A DNA stretch of 64,000 bases from Sinanaerobacter sp. ZZT-01 (GCF_035621135.1 NZ_CP141728.1:3286001-3350000), one strand, 5' to 3'; shown: positions 43,777 to 53,598, counted from the stretch's first letter. Notes: generated by a model not told the origin, from the letters alone. Made by a program: numbers and translations.

Positions 43777-43804
43777 ATTATACCTAAAATACGTTTTTTT
43801 TGCA
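43777..43804 (-). promoter_or_regulatory. mgtE promoter
   Basis: TTGCAA (43799-43804) and TATAAT (43777-43782) on the minus strand with a 16-bp spacer. Confidence 0.65.
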
Positions 43805-43941
43805 AGTGATTACAAGAAATGTTTTTAAGAAACACGAAACATGAAATAATATTATTTTTTTCTTCCTTACAATCTTATAAAATACCTAACCTTTTATAAC
43901 TACTGTGAATTAGAGCAGTAAGTCAATAATAATCGGTTCAT

Positions 43942-44604
43942 TCAAGTCGGTCCGTTTTTTGATAGTTGCTTAACCGTTGCATAGTAAAACATGACAAGTG
44001 CAGAGCCTAACAATAAGCCTCCTATAATATCGGTGAACCAATGCACCCCCGAAACAAAACGCCCTATTATCGTCACCGCGATTACAACAGCAGAAATGAC
44101 CTCTCCTATATTTCTCAAAGCTTTATTCCTTATCCGTTTGTGGAACTGCATTATTGCGGTAGACATGATACATAACACTATCATCGTATGGGATGATGGA
44201 TAGGACGCTTCCAATGTGCTACCTAAAAGAACCGGTCTGTAATTAACAATGAAAGTTTCAAAAAATATATACGAAACCATCACGAGAATATAAAATACGC
44301 CTAGTGCGAGAATATCTTTGTCCACGCGCTTAATACTTTTTCTTTTGATTTGTTGCTCCAGTCCCAATATTGCAAAACCCAAAGCAACAGAGATAGCTAC
44401 AGCACCAAGCCAATCCGTAATATGATACCATGCTAAATTTTCTCCAAGTAGCTTGAGCATAGAACTATTTAAAGTAGCGAATGCAACAACGGATTTCTCC
44501 GGACCTATAGGGCTAACATCAAATGTCAAAACTCCTACTGTGAATAGAATAAACAGCAAGAGCAGTATCCCCGCAAATACAAAGTACTTTTTATTTTTCA
44601 TCAT
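43942..44604 (-). CDS. PAP2-family membrane phosphatase, variant motif 1
   Basis: A 220-residue membrane protein with about six helices and the type 2 phosphatidic-acid-phosphatase motifs: YRP (motif 1), YPSSHT (motif 2) and [14 protein letters not shown] (motif 3, with R, H and D). Motif 1 is normally K-x6-R-P, but the position seven residues before the Arg is Glu (ETFIVNYRP). Such enzymes dephosphorylate lipid phosphates, for example undecaprenyl pyrophosphate. The start at 44604 (MMKNKKYF) has AAGGAAG 6 nt upstream. It follows the XRE regulator gene on the same strand, separated by a terminator. Confidence 0.83.
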   Translation of the reverse strand: MMKNKKYFVFAGILLLLFILFTVGVLTFDVSPIGPEKSVVAFATLNSSMLKLLGENLAWYHITDWLGAVAISVALGFAILGLEQQIKRKSIKRVDKDILALGVFYILVMVSYIFFETFIVNYRPVLLGSTLEASYPSSHTMIVLCIMSTAIMQFHKRIRNKALRNIGEVISAVVIAVTIIGRFVSGVHWFTDIIGGLLLGSALVMFYYATVKQLSKNGPT

Positions 44605-44702
44605 ATCTCTCTTCCTTTTCTTTATTATTATAGTATTCATGTGCGCCAGCCACATCTTTATTGTACGGCAGGCATAAAAATCTTCAAGAAACGAATCGTC
44701 AC

Positions 44703-44744
44703 AACAACAAAAGCCCTTCGACACTTTTCGTGTCAGAGGGCTTT
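44703..44744 (-). terminator. Terminator of the XRE regulator gene
   Basis: On the minus strand AAAGCCCTCTGACAC/GTGTCGAAGGGCTTT forms a 14-15 bp stem with one mismatch and a GAAA-type loop, followed by TTTGTTG. Confidence 0.8.
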
Positions 44745-44764
44745 CTGTAAGGACTTAAGCCATT

Positions 44765-45379
44765 TTACTTCATACGGCTGCTCCTTATCAAAAGTACAAC
44801 CTTAACCATAAATAAAACGAACATAAGTGCTATAGCGTACGGATGGCGCGTTGCAATAAGTGCCAGTATTATAAACGCTTGTAAAAATATTGAACATTTT
44901 TTGCTCGTACTCAGCCATTTATCATTATCATAATGCTGTATGACTAACTCAATAATACCAAGTGTAGCCATCAGAATAGGAAAGATAAAAAATATAGCAC
45001 GGGTAATAGCGGAAATATCCTGAAGCGCAAACAGGTTTACCTTGCGAACAAACGCCCCTTCCTGGTATGCATACAATGGAAGGAATAGAAAGGTCAACAC
45101 CATTAAATCTAAAATTCCAAAAATCAAGATATAAATCTTATTTATATTCGCACGGTTCTCATCCACCGCCAGAGAGATCAATTCCTCACCTGACAACAAA
45201 TTATCAATAGATATAGAGAAAAGTTTTGATATACTTTTAAGCGACTCAATATTCGGATATCCCTTTCCGCTTTCCCATTTCGATATTGCAGTTCTGGACA
45301 CAAATAATTGTTCTGCGAGTTTTTCTTGTGTCATGGATTTTTCTTTTCTCAGCTGTTGCAGTTTTTCATTAAATTCCAT
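44765..45379 (-). CDS. XRE-family regulator with C-terminal membrane domain
   Basis: A 204-residue protein with an N-terminal Cro/CI helix-turn-helix (residues 5-62, MTQEKLAEQLFVSRTAISKWESGKGYPN) and four membrane segments in the second half (about 80-105, 125-145, 160-176 and 180-198). Membrane-tethered XRE regulators of this type are common in Clostridia and may respond to envelope stress. AGAGGT lies 6 nt before the ATG. The neighbouring PAP2 gene could be a target (inference from position only). Confidence 0.88.
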   Translation of the reverse strand: MEFNEKLQQLRKEKSMTQEKLAEQLFVSRTAISKWESGKGYPNIESLKSISKLFSISIDNLLSGEELISLAVDENRANINKIYILIFGILDLMVLTFLFLPLYAYQEGAFVRKVNLFALQDISAITRAIFFIFPILMATLGIIELVIQHYDNDKWLSTSKKCSIFLQAFIILALIATRHPYAIALMFVLFMVKVVLLIRSSRMK

Positions 45380-45489
45380 AGATAAACCTCTATTCTTAAG
45401 AATCCCGTTGCTTTTTATGGGGTAGAGCTTGCATTCTTTTCTGTAACGTCTTTAAGTTCTGAATATTACGTAACTGTATAAAGGTATAA

Positions 45490-45521
45490 AGAAACCATCA
45501 AACAAATGATTGATGGCTTCT
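45490..45521 (-). terminator. Candidate terminator of yhbY-gntR
   Basis: On the minus strand GAAGCCATCAA/TTGATGGTTTC (11-bp stem with one G-T pair), followed by TTTATACC. It lies about 45 bp past the gntR stop. The T run is weak. Confidence 0.5.
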
Positions 45522-45565
45522 TAAATTTTTTATTCGAATAGATAAAGAATATAGGCTCAAAATAG

Positions 45566-46213
45566 CTAAATGGTTTCCATATATGCTAAATCCGGTTTCC
45601 AGTGTACTTCCTTCATAAAACGCTCCAATTCCTCACCTTTGTTTTGCTCAAACAAAGTCAGCATTGTGCGATGCTCGTCGTTCGTGCGATGAAGTATAGT
45701 CTTAACATTTTCACCTACATCCATAATATAAGATTTCTTCAAAAACTTTTTCTTCGTTCGGCTCATCAAACTAACTAAGCTATCATTTCCACAGCAATCT
45801 AAATAGATTTGATGAAACTCCTCTTGCTGCTTATAATACATATCATAATTTCCAGAATCAATTGCAAGATCCATGCTTCCGATGTAAAACTGCATATCCT
45901 TTATTTCTTTATCTGTGACTCGAGAGCAGGCCAAAGATACTGCAAGTCCATCCAGTACACCTAAAATAATATAGATTTCTGCTGCCTCTTTCTCACTTAG
46001 CGGGCGAATGATAAAGCCTTTTCTAGGTACATTTTCCAGAAATCCTTCGCTGGCTAATTGAATCAATGCTTCCCTTACAGGTGTACGGCTGATATTTAAC
46101 AGATCACTGATTCTTTGCTCATTAATCTTTTCATTTGGTTTTAAACTACCCTTATTAATTTCCTCTGCAATGTAATTATAAACGTGGTCTTTTAAGGATA
46201 AGTACCCTTCCAT
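45566..46213 (-). CDS. GntR-family transcriptional regulator (FCD type)
   Basis: A 215-residue regulator with an N-terminal winged helix (about residues 8-72, LLNISRTPVREALIQLASEGFL) and an FCD domain (about 80-205). It resembles the regulator at 6.5 kb in design but not closely in sequence. It follows yhbY by 62 bp on the same strand. A TTGTATACAA palindrome lies in the promoter upstream of yhbY, so the operon may be autoregulated. The ribosome site is weak (GTGAGAC). No transporter or catabolic gene adjoins it to reveal its ligand. Confidence 0.86.
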   Translation of the reverse strand: MEGYLSLKDHVYNYIAEEINKGSLKPNEKINEQRISDLLNISRTPVREALIQLASEGFLENVPRKGFIIRPLSEKEAAEIYIILGVLDGLAVSLACSRVTDKEIKDMQFYIGSMDLAIDSGNYDMYYKQQEEFHQIYLDCCGNDSLVSLMSRTKKKFLKKSYIMDVGENVKTILHRTNDEHRTMLTLFEQNKGEELERFMKEVHWKPDLAYMETI

Positions 46214-46275
46214 AAAATTTCGGTCTCACTTTCTATCATAATTTACAGCTTTTTCACATCTTGTTTATTTTGCTT

Positions 46276-46572
46276 TTATTTTCGCGGAAGTACTATCTGT
46301 TTATGATCTTTCGATTCACGATACAGAGTAAATTTCTTACCGATTGCCTGTACAAATTCCGCATTTAGTTTTTGGGCCACTTCATTTGCTGCTTCTTTCG
46401 GTTTCCAGTCACACCCATCTTGAATTTTTACCTTAACAAGCTCTCTGCATTCAAATCCCGTATCCATCTCTTGCATGATATTTTCGGTGATTCCTGCCTT
46501 TCCGATGTATACGGTAGGTTCTAAATCATGTGCAAGACTTTTTAAATAGCTTCTCTGTTTTGTCGTAATCAT
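46276..46572 (-). CDS. yhbY: YhbY-family RNA-binding protein
   Basis: A 98-residue protein with the CRS1/YhbY domain, which binds pre-50S ribosomal particles in bacteria. Typical wording is LTTKQRSYLK-like MITTKQRSYLKSLAHDLEPTVYIGKAGIT, with the GKAG loop near residue 26. The usual CRM GxxG-type loop and C-terminal LYRESKDHKQIVLPR are present. I start at 46572, where AAGGAA lies upstream; a longer frame to 46647 has no ribosome site and would cover the promoter. Confidence 0.93.
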   Translation of the reverse strand: MITTKQRSYLKSLAHDLEPTVYIGKAGITENIMQEMDTGFECRELVKVKIQDGCDWKPKEAANEVAQKLNAEFVQAIGKKFTLYRESKDHKQIVLPRK

Positions 46573-46618
46573 ATAAAAATAGGTTTCCTTTCTTCTGTTA
46601 TACCTCTTTAATCTATTA

Positions 46619-46647
46619 AGTATACCGCTTTTTTGTATACAATTCAA
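46619..46647 (-). promoter_or_regulatory. yhbY-gntR promoter with TTGTATACAA palindrome
   Basis: On the minus strand TTGAAT (46642-46647) and TATACT (46619-46624) are 17 bp apart. The perfect palindrome TTGTATACAA (46633-46642) fills the upstream half of the spacer, and a second GTATAC overlaps the -10. This is a plausible GntR operator. Confidence 0.62.
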
Positions 46648-46800
46648 GTAAATAAATTTTCAAGCCAATAGATTAAATTTATATTTTTTTATTGAAAGAA
46701 GTTTTTCTTTAAACGCTTGATTTTCCAACGTATTTTTTCTAACAAATTATTATTCTATGATTTTTAAAAATCAGTTTTACAATTTTTGTGATTCTTACTA

Positions 46801-46829
46801 TTGACTATAAAAATCTAGTGTGATAAATT
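46801..46829 (+). promoter_or_regulatory. gdhA promoter
   Basis: TTGACT (46801-46806) and TAAATT (46824-46829) with a 17-bp spacer. The 335-bp gap with yhbY is otherwise AT-rich and shows no gene. Confidence 0.6.
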
Positions 46830-46907
46830 GAAATTGCGGAGAAAATTCAATCTGAAAATCAATATCCACATTTTTTTTAATTTTTAAACAGAAAGAGGAG
46901 AGAAAAA

Positions 46908-48251
46908 ATGGCAAGTATCGTTCAGAAGTACATTGATATTGCAGCAAAGAGAAACCCAGGTGAGCCTGAATTTCTCCAGACAGTGGAAGAAGTTTTAACT
47001 TCTTTAGAACCGGTTCTCGAAAAACATCCGGAATACATTGAAGCCGGATTGATTGAAAGACTCATCGAGCCGGAAAGAGGCATTAGCTTCCGCGTAACTT
47101 GGGTAGATGACAATGGCAAGGTACAAGTAAACAGAGGTTACAGATACCAATTTAACAGTGCAATCGGGCCTTATAAAGGGGGTCTTCGTTTTGCATCAAA
47201 TGTATATCCTGGTATCATCAAATTCTTAGGTTTTGAGCAAATCTTTAAAAACTCATTAACCGGCCTTCCTATTGGTGGAGGCAAAGGTGGTTCCGACTTT
47301 GATCCAAACGGAAAATCCGATGCTGAAATCATGAGATTCTGTCAAAGCTTTATGACCGAATTATTTAGACATATTGGCCCTGAAACTGATGTTCCGGCAG
47401 GAGATATCGGTGTAGGTGCAAGAGAAATTGGTTACTTATATGGTCAATACAAGAGATTGGCTAACAGATTTGAAGGCGTTTTGACAGGAAAAGGAATCCC
47501 TTACGGCGGTCTTCTCGGCAGAACGGAAGCAACCGGATTCGGTATTGTATTCTTTGCAAGAAACATGATAGAAGCAAACGGTGAAAAGCTTGCTGGTAAA
47601 ACTGTTGTAATCTCGGGTTTTGGTAATGTATCTTGGGGTACTGCAACCAAGCTGAACGAGTTAGGAGCGAAGTTAATTACGATTTCTGGACCAGATGGCT
47701 ATATTTTGGACGAAGAAGGCATATCTGGTGAAAAAGTTGACTTTATGCTTGAATTAAGAGGAAGTGGAAAGAATATCGTTGCTCCTTACGCAGAGAAGTT
47801 CCCTAAAGCTAAATTCTTCCCTGGTGAGAAGCCTTGGGGCGTAAAAGCAGATTTATATATCCCTTGTGCAACACAGAACGAAATCCACTTGGAGGATGCT
47901 AAGAAAATCGTTGCCAGCGGTACAAAATTTGTTTGTGAAGGTGCAAATATGCCAACTACAAACGAAGCTCTTAAGTACCTACAAGACAGCGGTATCATTG
48001 TTGGACCTTCTAAAGCTGCAAATGCAGGTGGCGTAGCTTGCTCCGCAATTGAAATGAGCCAAAACTCCTTAAAGATGCCTTACACTGCTGAACAAGTATA
48101 TGCTCAGCTTGAAGGAATTATGAAACACATTCACGATTCTTCCGCTACTGCTTCCAAAGAATATGGCTTTGGCTACAACCTAGTTGCTGGTGCAAACATT
48201 GCTGGATTCTTAAAGGTAGCTCAGGCTATGATGGCACAAGGCATGGTTTAA
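46908..48251 (+). CDS. gdhA: Glutamate dehydrogenase (hexameric)
   Basis: Interconverts glutamate and 2-oxoglutarate plus ammonia. The 447-residue protein is of the bacterial hexameric class: YKGGLRF, the catalytic-lysine region PIGGGKGGSDFDPNGKSD near residue 122, DVPAGDIGVGAREIGY near 165 and the Rossmann motif GFGNVSWG near 235. It resembles both the NAD enzyme of Clostridium symbiosum and NADP enzymes, so the coenzyme is left open. GAGGAG precedes the ATG. The gene stands alone between its own promoter and a bidirectional terminator. It may draw on 2-oxoglutarate from Acn and Icd, or work in glutamate fermentation. Confidence 0.95.
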   Translation: MASIVQKYIDIAAKRNPGEPEFLQTVEEVLTSLEPVLEKHPEYIEAGLIERLIEPERGISFRVTWVDDNGKVQVNRGYRYQFNSAIGPYKGGLRFASNVYPGIIKFLGFEQIFKNSLTGLPIGGGKGGSDFDPNGKSDAEIMRFCQSFMTELFRHIGPETDVPAGDIGVGAREIGYLYGQYKRLANRFEGVLTGKGIPYGGLLGRTEATGFGIVFFARNMIEANGEKLAGKTVVISGFGNVSWGTATKLNELGAKLITISGPDGYILDEEGISGEKVDFMLELRGSGKNIVAPYAEKFPKAKFFPGEKPWGVKADLYIPCATQNEIHLEDAKKIVASGTKFVCEGANMPTTNEALKYLQDSGIIVGPSKAANAGGVACSAIEMSQNSLKMPYTAEQVYAQLEGIMKHIHDSSATASKEYGFGYNLVAGANIAGFLKVAQAMMAQGMV

Positions 48252-48271
48252 TCGAATAAATACTATAACGT

Positions 48272-48306
48272 AAAAAAAGAATGGAGATCATCTCCATTCT
48301 TTTTTA
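48272..48306 (+). terminator. Bidirectional terminator between gdhA and addA
   Basis: GAATGGAGA/TCTCCATTC stem, flanked by A7 and T7, between two converging genes. Confidence 0.9.
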
Positions 48307-48319
48307 TTCCCTTTTTCAC

Positions 48320-51300
48320 TTACAACTTTACTTCACGTCCAATTGAAAACAAATACAAGTACATTTCCTTTACCTCAATCCCCTTAATCTTCTCCAATGC
48401 CTCCTTATAAAGTGAAAGCTGCATTTGATACTGCCCCTTTATTCTTTCCAAAGATATTTCCGTGTCATGTACCGCATTTGATTTATAATCCAAGAGTACA
48501 TAACTATTTCCCTCTGAAAAATAGCAGTCGATCGTACCTTGAATGATGATCTCTTCCTTTTCCTTTTCCTTTTTTAGATTAAAGGATACTTCTTTATAGA
48601 TTTCCTTTGCTCCACATGCTCTCCGTCCAATATCGGAAAAGAAAAATGCGGTCAGTTTATCTAAATCTGCAGCTTGTGCTTCCTCTTTCAGCAAAATCTC
48701 CCGTTCTATCATCCGTGTAATCCATCGGGAAATATTCTCCTTTATCTTCTTTTCACTGTTTTCCGCAAGTGAAGCAAACTCCTGAAATGGAAGATATTCC
48801 ATGATTCGATGCAGAATGGTTCCCTTCTCCGCTGATGAATATACTTTTTTCCCCTGCAAAAATTGTGGCAATGCTTTTGATAAACTCGTCACCGTTTTAA
48901 ATGATTCTTTTATATTTTCCTTAGCAAGTTCCGATACGCTGTATTTCGATTTGATCTCATTGGCGGATAGATATGGATACTCATATTCTAAACGACTGTA
49001 AATGATTTTTTGCATTTCTTCTGTTTCTTTTACAGAAAAGCCGCCTGCCAGTGCAAAGGAAACTTCTTCTTTTTGCTGATCACAGTCTTTTTTAAGCAAA
49101 CTCATACCACCTCGATCATGACGGAAAATCTGAATCTCAGAATCAGAGGCAGCCGGATAAATCAAGTCCATATAGCATCTTGCACTTCCTACATCCTCAG
49201 GTTCCCTCAACCTGTATTTTTCTAAAGTTTTATCAATATCTGCCACAGTTCCTAAAAGAACCAGCTCATCCATTGCTCGAGTAAATGCTACATATAAGAT
49301 CCGAATCTCTTCAGCCATATCTTCTTTCTTCTTCTTTTCATCCATTAAATTTTGAAGAAGCGTTTTTCGATAGCAATGATTCTCCGTATCAACCAAACGC
49401 AACGCAACCCCTAACTCTTTGTCGAGACTGCATGCGGCAGATTTTTGACCAAACTGAAATTTCTTTGCCAGTCCGCCGACCAGTACAAATGGAAATTCAA
49501 GACCTTTACTTTTATGTATAGTCATAATTCTTACAACATCATCATTTTCTCCAACAAGCTTTACCTGTCCGGTGCTAATTTTTTTCTCTTGTAAAGCCTC
49601 GATGTAACGAATAAAGGAAAATAAACCTTTCCCCTGTGCCGCTTGGTACTGCACTGCCTTATCAACAAGGAAACGCAGATTAGCCTGACGCTGAATTCCT
49701 CCCGGGATACTCCCTATATATTGATAATATCCGGTTTCTTCAATCAGCTTCCAAAGCAAATTTTCTAACGGCATATACGCCGCATTTTTCCTCCAAAGCT
49801 TTAATGACTCCAATGCGATGCTGCATTTTCGTTTCAAGCTTTCCTCTTCCCCTTTTTCGGCATACTGTGAAAAGGCATCATAATAAGCCCCTTCTTTATG
49901 AAAAATTCGAATTTCTGCCATTTCATCCGTTGTAAAATCAAAAATAGGAGAACGCATTACACTCAATAAGCATACATCCTGCTTTTTATTATCAATCAAC
50001 CGCAGCAAGTTTAAAAAGATTTGAATTTCTACCGTATCAAAATACCCGTCACTGTTATCGACAAATGCAGGAATCCCGGCATCCATCAGTGCCTGAAAAT
50101 AAATTTGCCCGTCTGTCTTAGCACCTCTCAACAGAACGACGATATCTCTGTTTTCTAACGTTCGTGTGCATTCCTTCTTGCAGTCATAAATCTCTTTGCC
50201 TTTTGCTTCTTTAATGATTTGAACCGCGGCATAAGCTTCGATCTCTGCGCGTTTCATTTCCTTTATCGCATCATCCAGTTCTTCTTCCTCAACTTTCGCA
50301 TCATCTACGATATGTAAAGATAAAGGATAGTTTAATTCTCCCTCATAAGCCACTCCCTTATATAATGCGGCATCTTCGTCATAAGCAAGACCAGTCGTTT
50401 GTCTCTGCATAATCTTTGAAAAAACATGATTGATTCCATCAATCACCGTTCCCTTACTTCTAAAATTTCGATTTAGATCAATCTTTTCGTTCTTCTTGTC
50501 CTCACTGTTTCGAAACAGTTCATATTTGCTGATAAACAATTCCGGCTCCGCCAGCCGGAATTTATAAATACTCTGTTTCACATCTCCTACCATAAACACG
50601 TTATTTTCTCTTTTAATGCGATTGATTAATGTCTCTTGAACAATGTTGCTGTCCTGGTATTCATCAATAAAAATATACTTGAATTTCTTTTTATACTCTA
50701 AAGCAGCCTCTTCCTTTTCTAAAATGCGCAAGGCATAATGCTCTATATCATTAAAATCAATCCATCCCTTTTCTCTCTTTTTCTCAGAATAAATTTTTTC
50801 AAAATCCTGTACAAGTGAATAGAGAATGGATGCATAAGGATAAGTATTCTGTATTTCTACTGTCAGTTCTTCTAAAGAGCGGCCTCCGTACTGTTCACAA
50901 AGGGAATTAAAAAGATCTTTTCCCTTGTCACGGAACGCACTCACGGAAGCTTTGATTTCCTGATAAGTCTCCTTTTCTTCTTTTCCCGCTGTAAGGCGTT
51001 GAAAATTACCTTTTAATGCGTTCATTCTTTGGATCAAAAGATCGAAATTTTCTATACTTGCTGCGCTTTGAATGGAAGTGAGTTCATTTATATCCAATCC
51101 ACATTTCTTGCTCAGCTTTTCAAGGCCGTATTCCTGCAATAAATTTTCAGCCTGCTTAAAATATTGCAAACTCATAAAGAGCTTATCATGAATCGTTTCT
51201 TTTAATAGTAAAAATACATTGCTTTTTTCAAATGTTTCCTTATCTTTTTTTAGACTCTTCGTATTTTCCAGCAGCCATTCGAATGAATTTGGAATACTTT

Positions 51301-51847
51301 GTATGAAGTGATATGTGTCAAGAATTATTTCTTTTACAGCTTTTTCGTTTTTACTTGCCGCATAGGTTCGCAAAAATAAAATAAAGGCCTCATCTCTGCT
51401 CTGAAAATGCTCTGTAAAGAGTTCTTCCATTGCCTCTGCCTGCAAAATAGTTTTCTGTGCCTCATCGCAAATTTTAAAATCCGGTTCAATCTGTATAAAA
51501 TGAAAATACCTTCGTATGATTTCCATTGCAAATGCATGAAATGTGCTAATGTTCGCTTTATAAATCAAGCTCAACTGTTTTCGTAAAAACAGTTCTTTTT
51601 GTTGATTCAACACATCTTCTTTTAATTCGTTGGAAATCGCACGGACAATTTTTTCTTTCATTTCTGCCGCCGCTGCATTGCTAAAAGTCACAATCAGCAT
51701 CTGACTCAAATCAACTCCATCTTCTAAAATAAAGCTTTTGATTCTTTCGACCAAAACCGCGGTTTTTCCAGAACCCGCAGCAGCAGATACCAAAATATTT
51801 TTATCACGTAACCGGATTGCTCTATCTTGTGCCTCTGTCCATTTCAT
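48320..51847 (-). CDS. addA: ATP-dependent helicase/nuclease subunit A
   Basis: The UvrD-like helicase and nuclease subunit of AddAB (1175 residues), which processes double-strand breaks. Walker A is AAAGSGKTAVL (residues 22-32), Walker B and motif II read YIFIDEYQDSN (near 395), and the C-terminal RecB-type nuclease has GTIDCYFSEG and LLDYKSN (near 1105-1120). AddB, the Fe-S-bearing partner normally encoded just upstream, is absent from this window; a flippase gene occupies that place, 16 bp away. It should therefore be encoded elsewhere. Confidence 0.95.
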   Translation of the reverse strand: MKWTEAQDRAIRLRDKNILVSAAAGSGKTAVLVERIKSFILEDGVDLSQMLIVTFSNAAAAEMKEKIVRAISNELKEDVLNQQKELFLRKQLSLIYKANISTFHAFAMEIIRRYFHFIQIEPDFKICDEAQKTILQAEAMEELFTEHFQSRDEAFILFLRTYAASKNEKAVKEIILDTYHFIQSIPNSFEWLLENTKSLKKDKETFEKSNVFLLLKETIHDKLFMSLQYFKQAENLLQEYGLEKLSKKCGLDINELTSIQSAASIENFDLLIQRMNALKGNFQRLTAGKEEKETYQEIKASVSAFRDKGKDLFNSLCEQYGGRSLEELTVEIQNTYPYASILYSLVQDFEKIYSEKKREKGWIDFNDIEHYALRILEKEEAALEYKKKFKYIFIDEYQDSNIVQETLINRIKRENNVFMVGDVKQSIYKFRLAEPELFISKYELFRNSEDKKNEKIDLNRNFRSKGTVIDGINHVFSKIMQRQTTGLAYDEDAALYKGVAYEGELNYPLSLHIVDDAKVEEEELDDAIKEMKRAEIEAYAAVQIIKEAKGKEIYDCKKECTRTLENRDIVVLLRGAKTDGQIYFQALMDAGIPAFVDNSDGYFDTVEIQIFLNLLRLIDNKKQDVCLLSVMRSPIFDFTTDEMAEIRIFHKEGAYYDAFSQYAEKGEEESLKRKCSIALESLKLWRKNAAYMPLENLLWKLIEETGYYQYIGSIPGGIQRQANLRFLVDKAVQYQAAQGKGLFSFIRYIEALQEKKISTGQVKLVGENDDVVRIMTIHKSKGLEFPFVLVGGLAKKFQFGQKSAACSLDKELGVALRLVDTENHCYRKTLLQNLMDEKKKKEDMAEEIRILYVAFTRAMDELVLLGTVADIDKTLEKYRLREPEDVGSARCYMDLIYPAASDSEIQIFRHDRGGMSLLKKDCDQQKEEVSFALAGGFSVKETEEMQKIIYSRLEYEYPYLSANEIKSKYSVSELAKENIKESFKTVTSLSKALPQFLQGKKVYSSAEKGTILHRIMEYLPFQEFASLAENSEKKIKENISRWITRMIEREILLKEEAQAADLDKLTAFFFSDIGRRACGAKEIYKEVSFNLKKEKEKEEIIIQGTIDCYFSEGNSYVLLDYKSNAVHDTEISLERIKGQYQMQLSLYKEALEKIKGIEVKEMYLYLFSIGREVKL

Positions 51848-51863
51848 GTTCTATTCCCCCGCC

Positions 51864-53465
51864 TTAAATCAAATGTAATTTTTTCAGCAAACGGTGTAAG
51901 GTCTCTCCTTTCGGCAGTGCCATTATTTCATTTGGCAATATCGATTTACTGAATATCAGTGAAATGCCATACACAGCAGCACCCACACAAATAGCCAGCG
52001 CCGTCGCAATTGTATTTCCCAAAATACCGACAAGCAAGGAATAACAAATCAAGACGCAAATACTCATCAATACACCACAAAGTAACGGCTTTATGATAGT
52101 TAGTTTCCAGTCAAATTCTGTTTTACATAAACGTTTCACCGCCAGTAAATTTAAAATCCCAACAACACCGTAAGCAACAGAGCTTGCAATTGCTGCGCCT
52201 TGTACATTTAGCTGCTCAATTCCTGTCAGCAAATAGGTTAAGATAATCTTCGCCAGCAATCCAGTCATCAGTGCATAAACAGCGTAAGACGCTCGATTTA
52301 AGCCTTGCAGAATTCCGGCCATCGTCTGCGCGATCGCTAAGAAAATAATTCCTATGGATAGATAAAATAAGCTTGGAGCTGCACTGATTGCACTTTCTAA
52401 TTGTTTTGGGAATAACAAGAGCATAATCGGCTCTGAAAGAGCCATCAAGCCAAATGCACATGGAGTACCAAGCATCATTGCAGTTCGAAGCCCCAAACGA
52501 ACATTGTCATTCAAAAACAATTGATCCTTTGTCCTTTGTGCCGCAGCTACAGCCGGTACCATGCTCAAAGCGATACTGAGAGCCAGAGCCTGTGGAATAT
52601 TGATAATCGGCCCCGCCATTCCGGTTAACTGTCCGTAAAGAGCATTTGAAGTATCATAATCAAATCCAATCCCTTGCAGACGATTCATTACAATCCCAAC
52701 ATCCGCAATGTTCATAATCGGTAAAATAGAGATACCGATTGTAATTGGCACTGTCAAATAGACCAGTGTTTTAAAAATGCTTTTTGCGGATTCTGTTTCA
52801 ACCGTTTCATCCCCATCGACTTCCTGCATAATCCTTTTATTTTTTAATAAATATACGATCATTAAAATGATCGTTCCTGCAATCGGCCCTACGCTTGTAC
52901 CAAAACAAGCGCCTCCTGCTGCATAAGTAATTCCTTTTTCTACTAACATCACCGCTAAAGTTAATCCTACTCCAACGCGAATGGCTTGTTCAACTAACTG
53001 CGAAAAAGCAGTGGGCACCATTTCCTGCATTCCCTGAAAATATCCCCGGAATACCGCCATGATCGGAACAAATAAAAGTGCTGGCGCAATGGCTGCCATA
53101 GCATAATAAGCATGTGGATTTTTCAATAGAATTACGATGGGTTTTGCTCCGAAAAAAACAATCGCAGAAGAGACGATACCAAGTATTAGCATAACAAGAA
53201 ATGAAATGCGAAATACTAAGTGTGCCTCTTTATACTTTCCAACCGCAATACGCTCTGAAACCATCTTTGATATGGCAGCAGGAGCACCATTGGTGGAAAA
53301 CACCAGCAAAAATATGTAAATTGGATAAGCCGTTTGATAATAGCCCATTCCTTCATCACCAATAATATTAGCCAAAGGAATGCGAAAGACCGCACCCATC
53401 ACTTGCACCAACAATCCTGCAATCCCTAATATTGCCGCACCTTTTAAAAACGTTTTTTTGCTCAT
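51864..53465 (-). CDS. MOP-superfamily flippase (SpoVB/YtgP/MurJ-like)
   Basis: A 533-residue membrane protein with about 14 helices and the polysaccharide-biosynthesis/MurJ-like fold. Its start (KGAAILGIAGLLVQVMGAVFRIPLANIIGDEGMGYY) and MQEMVPTAFSQLVEQAIRVGVG are typical of SpoVB/YtgP proteins, which flip lipid-linked wall precursors. Which lipid it moves cannot be told; the window also encodes wall-polymer enzymes at 29-34 kb. The addA gene follows by 16 bp. The ribosome site is weak. Confidence 0.9.
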   Translation of the reverse strand: MSKKTFLKGAAILGIAGLLVQVMGAVFRIPLANIIGDEGMGYYQTAYPIYIFLLVFSTNGAPAAISKMVSERIAVGKYKEAHLVFRISFLVMLILGIVSSAIVFFGAKPIVILLKNPHAYYAMAAIAPALLFVPIMAVFRGYFQGMQEMVPTAFSQLVEQAIRVGVGLTLAVMLVEKGITYAAGGACFGTSVGPIAGTIILMIVYLLKNKRIMQEVDGDETVETESAKSIFKTLVYLTVPITIGISILPIMNIADVGIVMNRLQGIGFDYDTSNALYGQLTGMAGPIINIPQALALSIALSMVPAVAAAQRTKDQLFLNDNVRLGLRTAMMLGTPCAFGLMALSEPIMLLLFPKQLESAISAAPSLFYLSIGIIFLAIAQTMAGILQGLNRASYAVYALMTGLLAKIILTYLLTGIEQLNVQGAAIASSVAYGVVGILNLLAVKRLCKTEFDWKLTIIKPLLCGVLMSICVLICYSLLVGILGNTIATALAICVGAAVYGISLIFSKSILPNEIMALPKGETLHRLLKKLHLI

Positions 53466-53598
53466 AATATAATTTACTAAAACGGATCGCTCCGTCTCCC
53501 CTTTCTGACTTTTTATATAATTTCACGTGCCAATTAGGCACTCTGATTTATTATATATAATTTTCATCTATTCTTCTATATATTTTAAACATTTCTTT

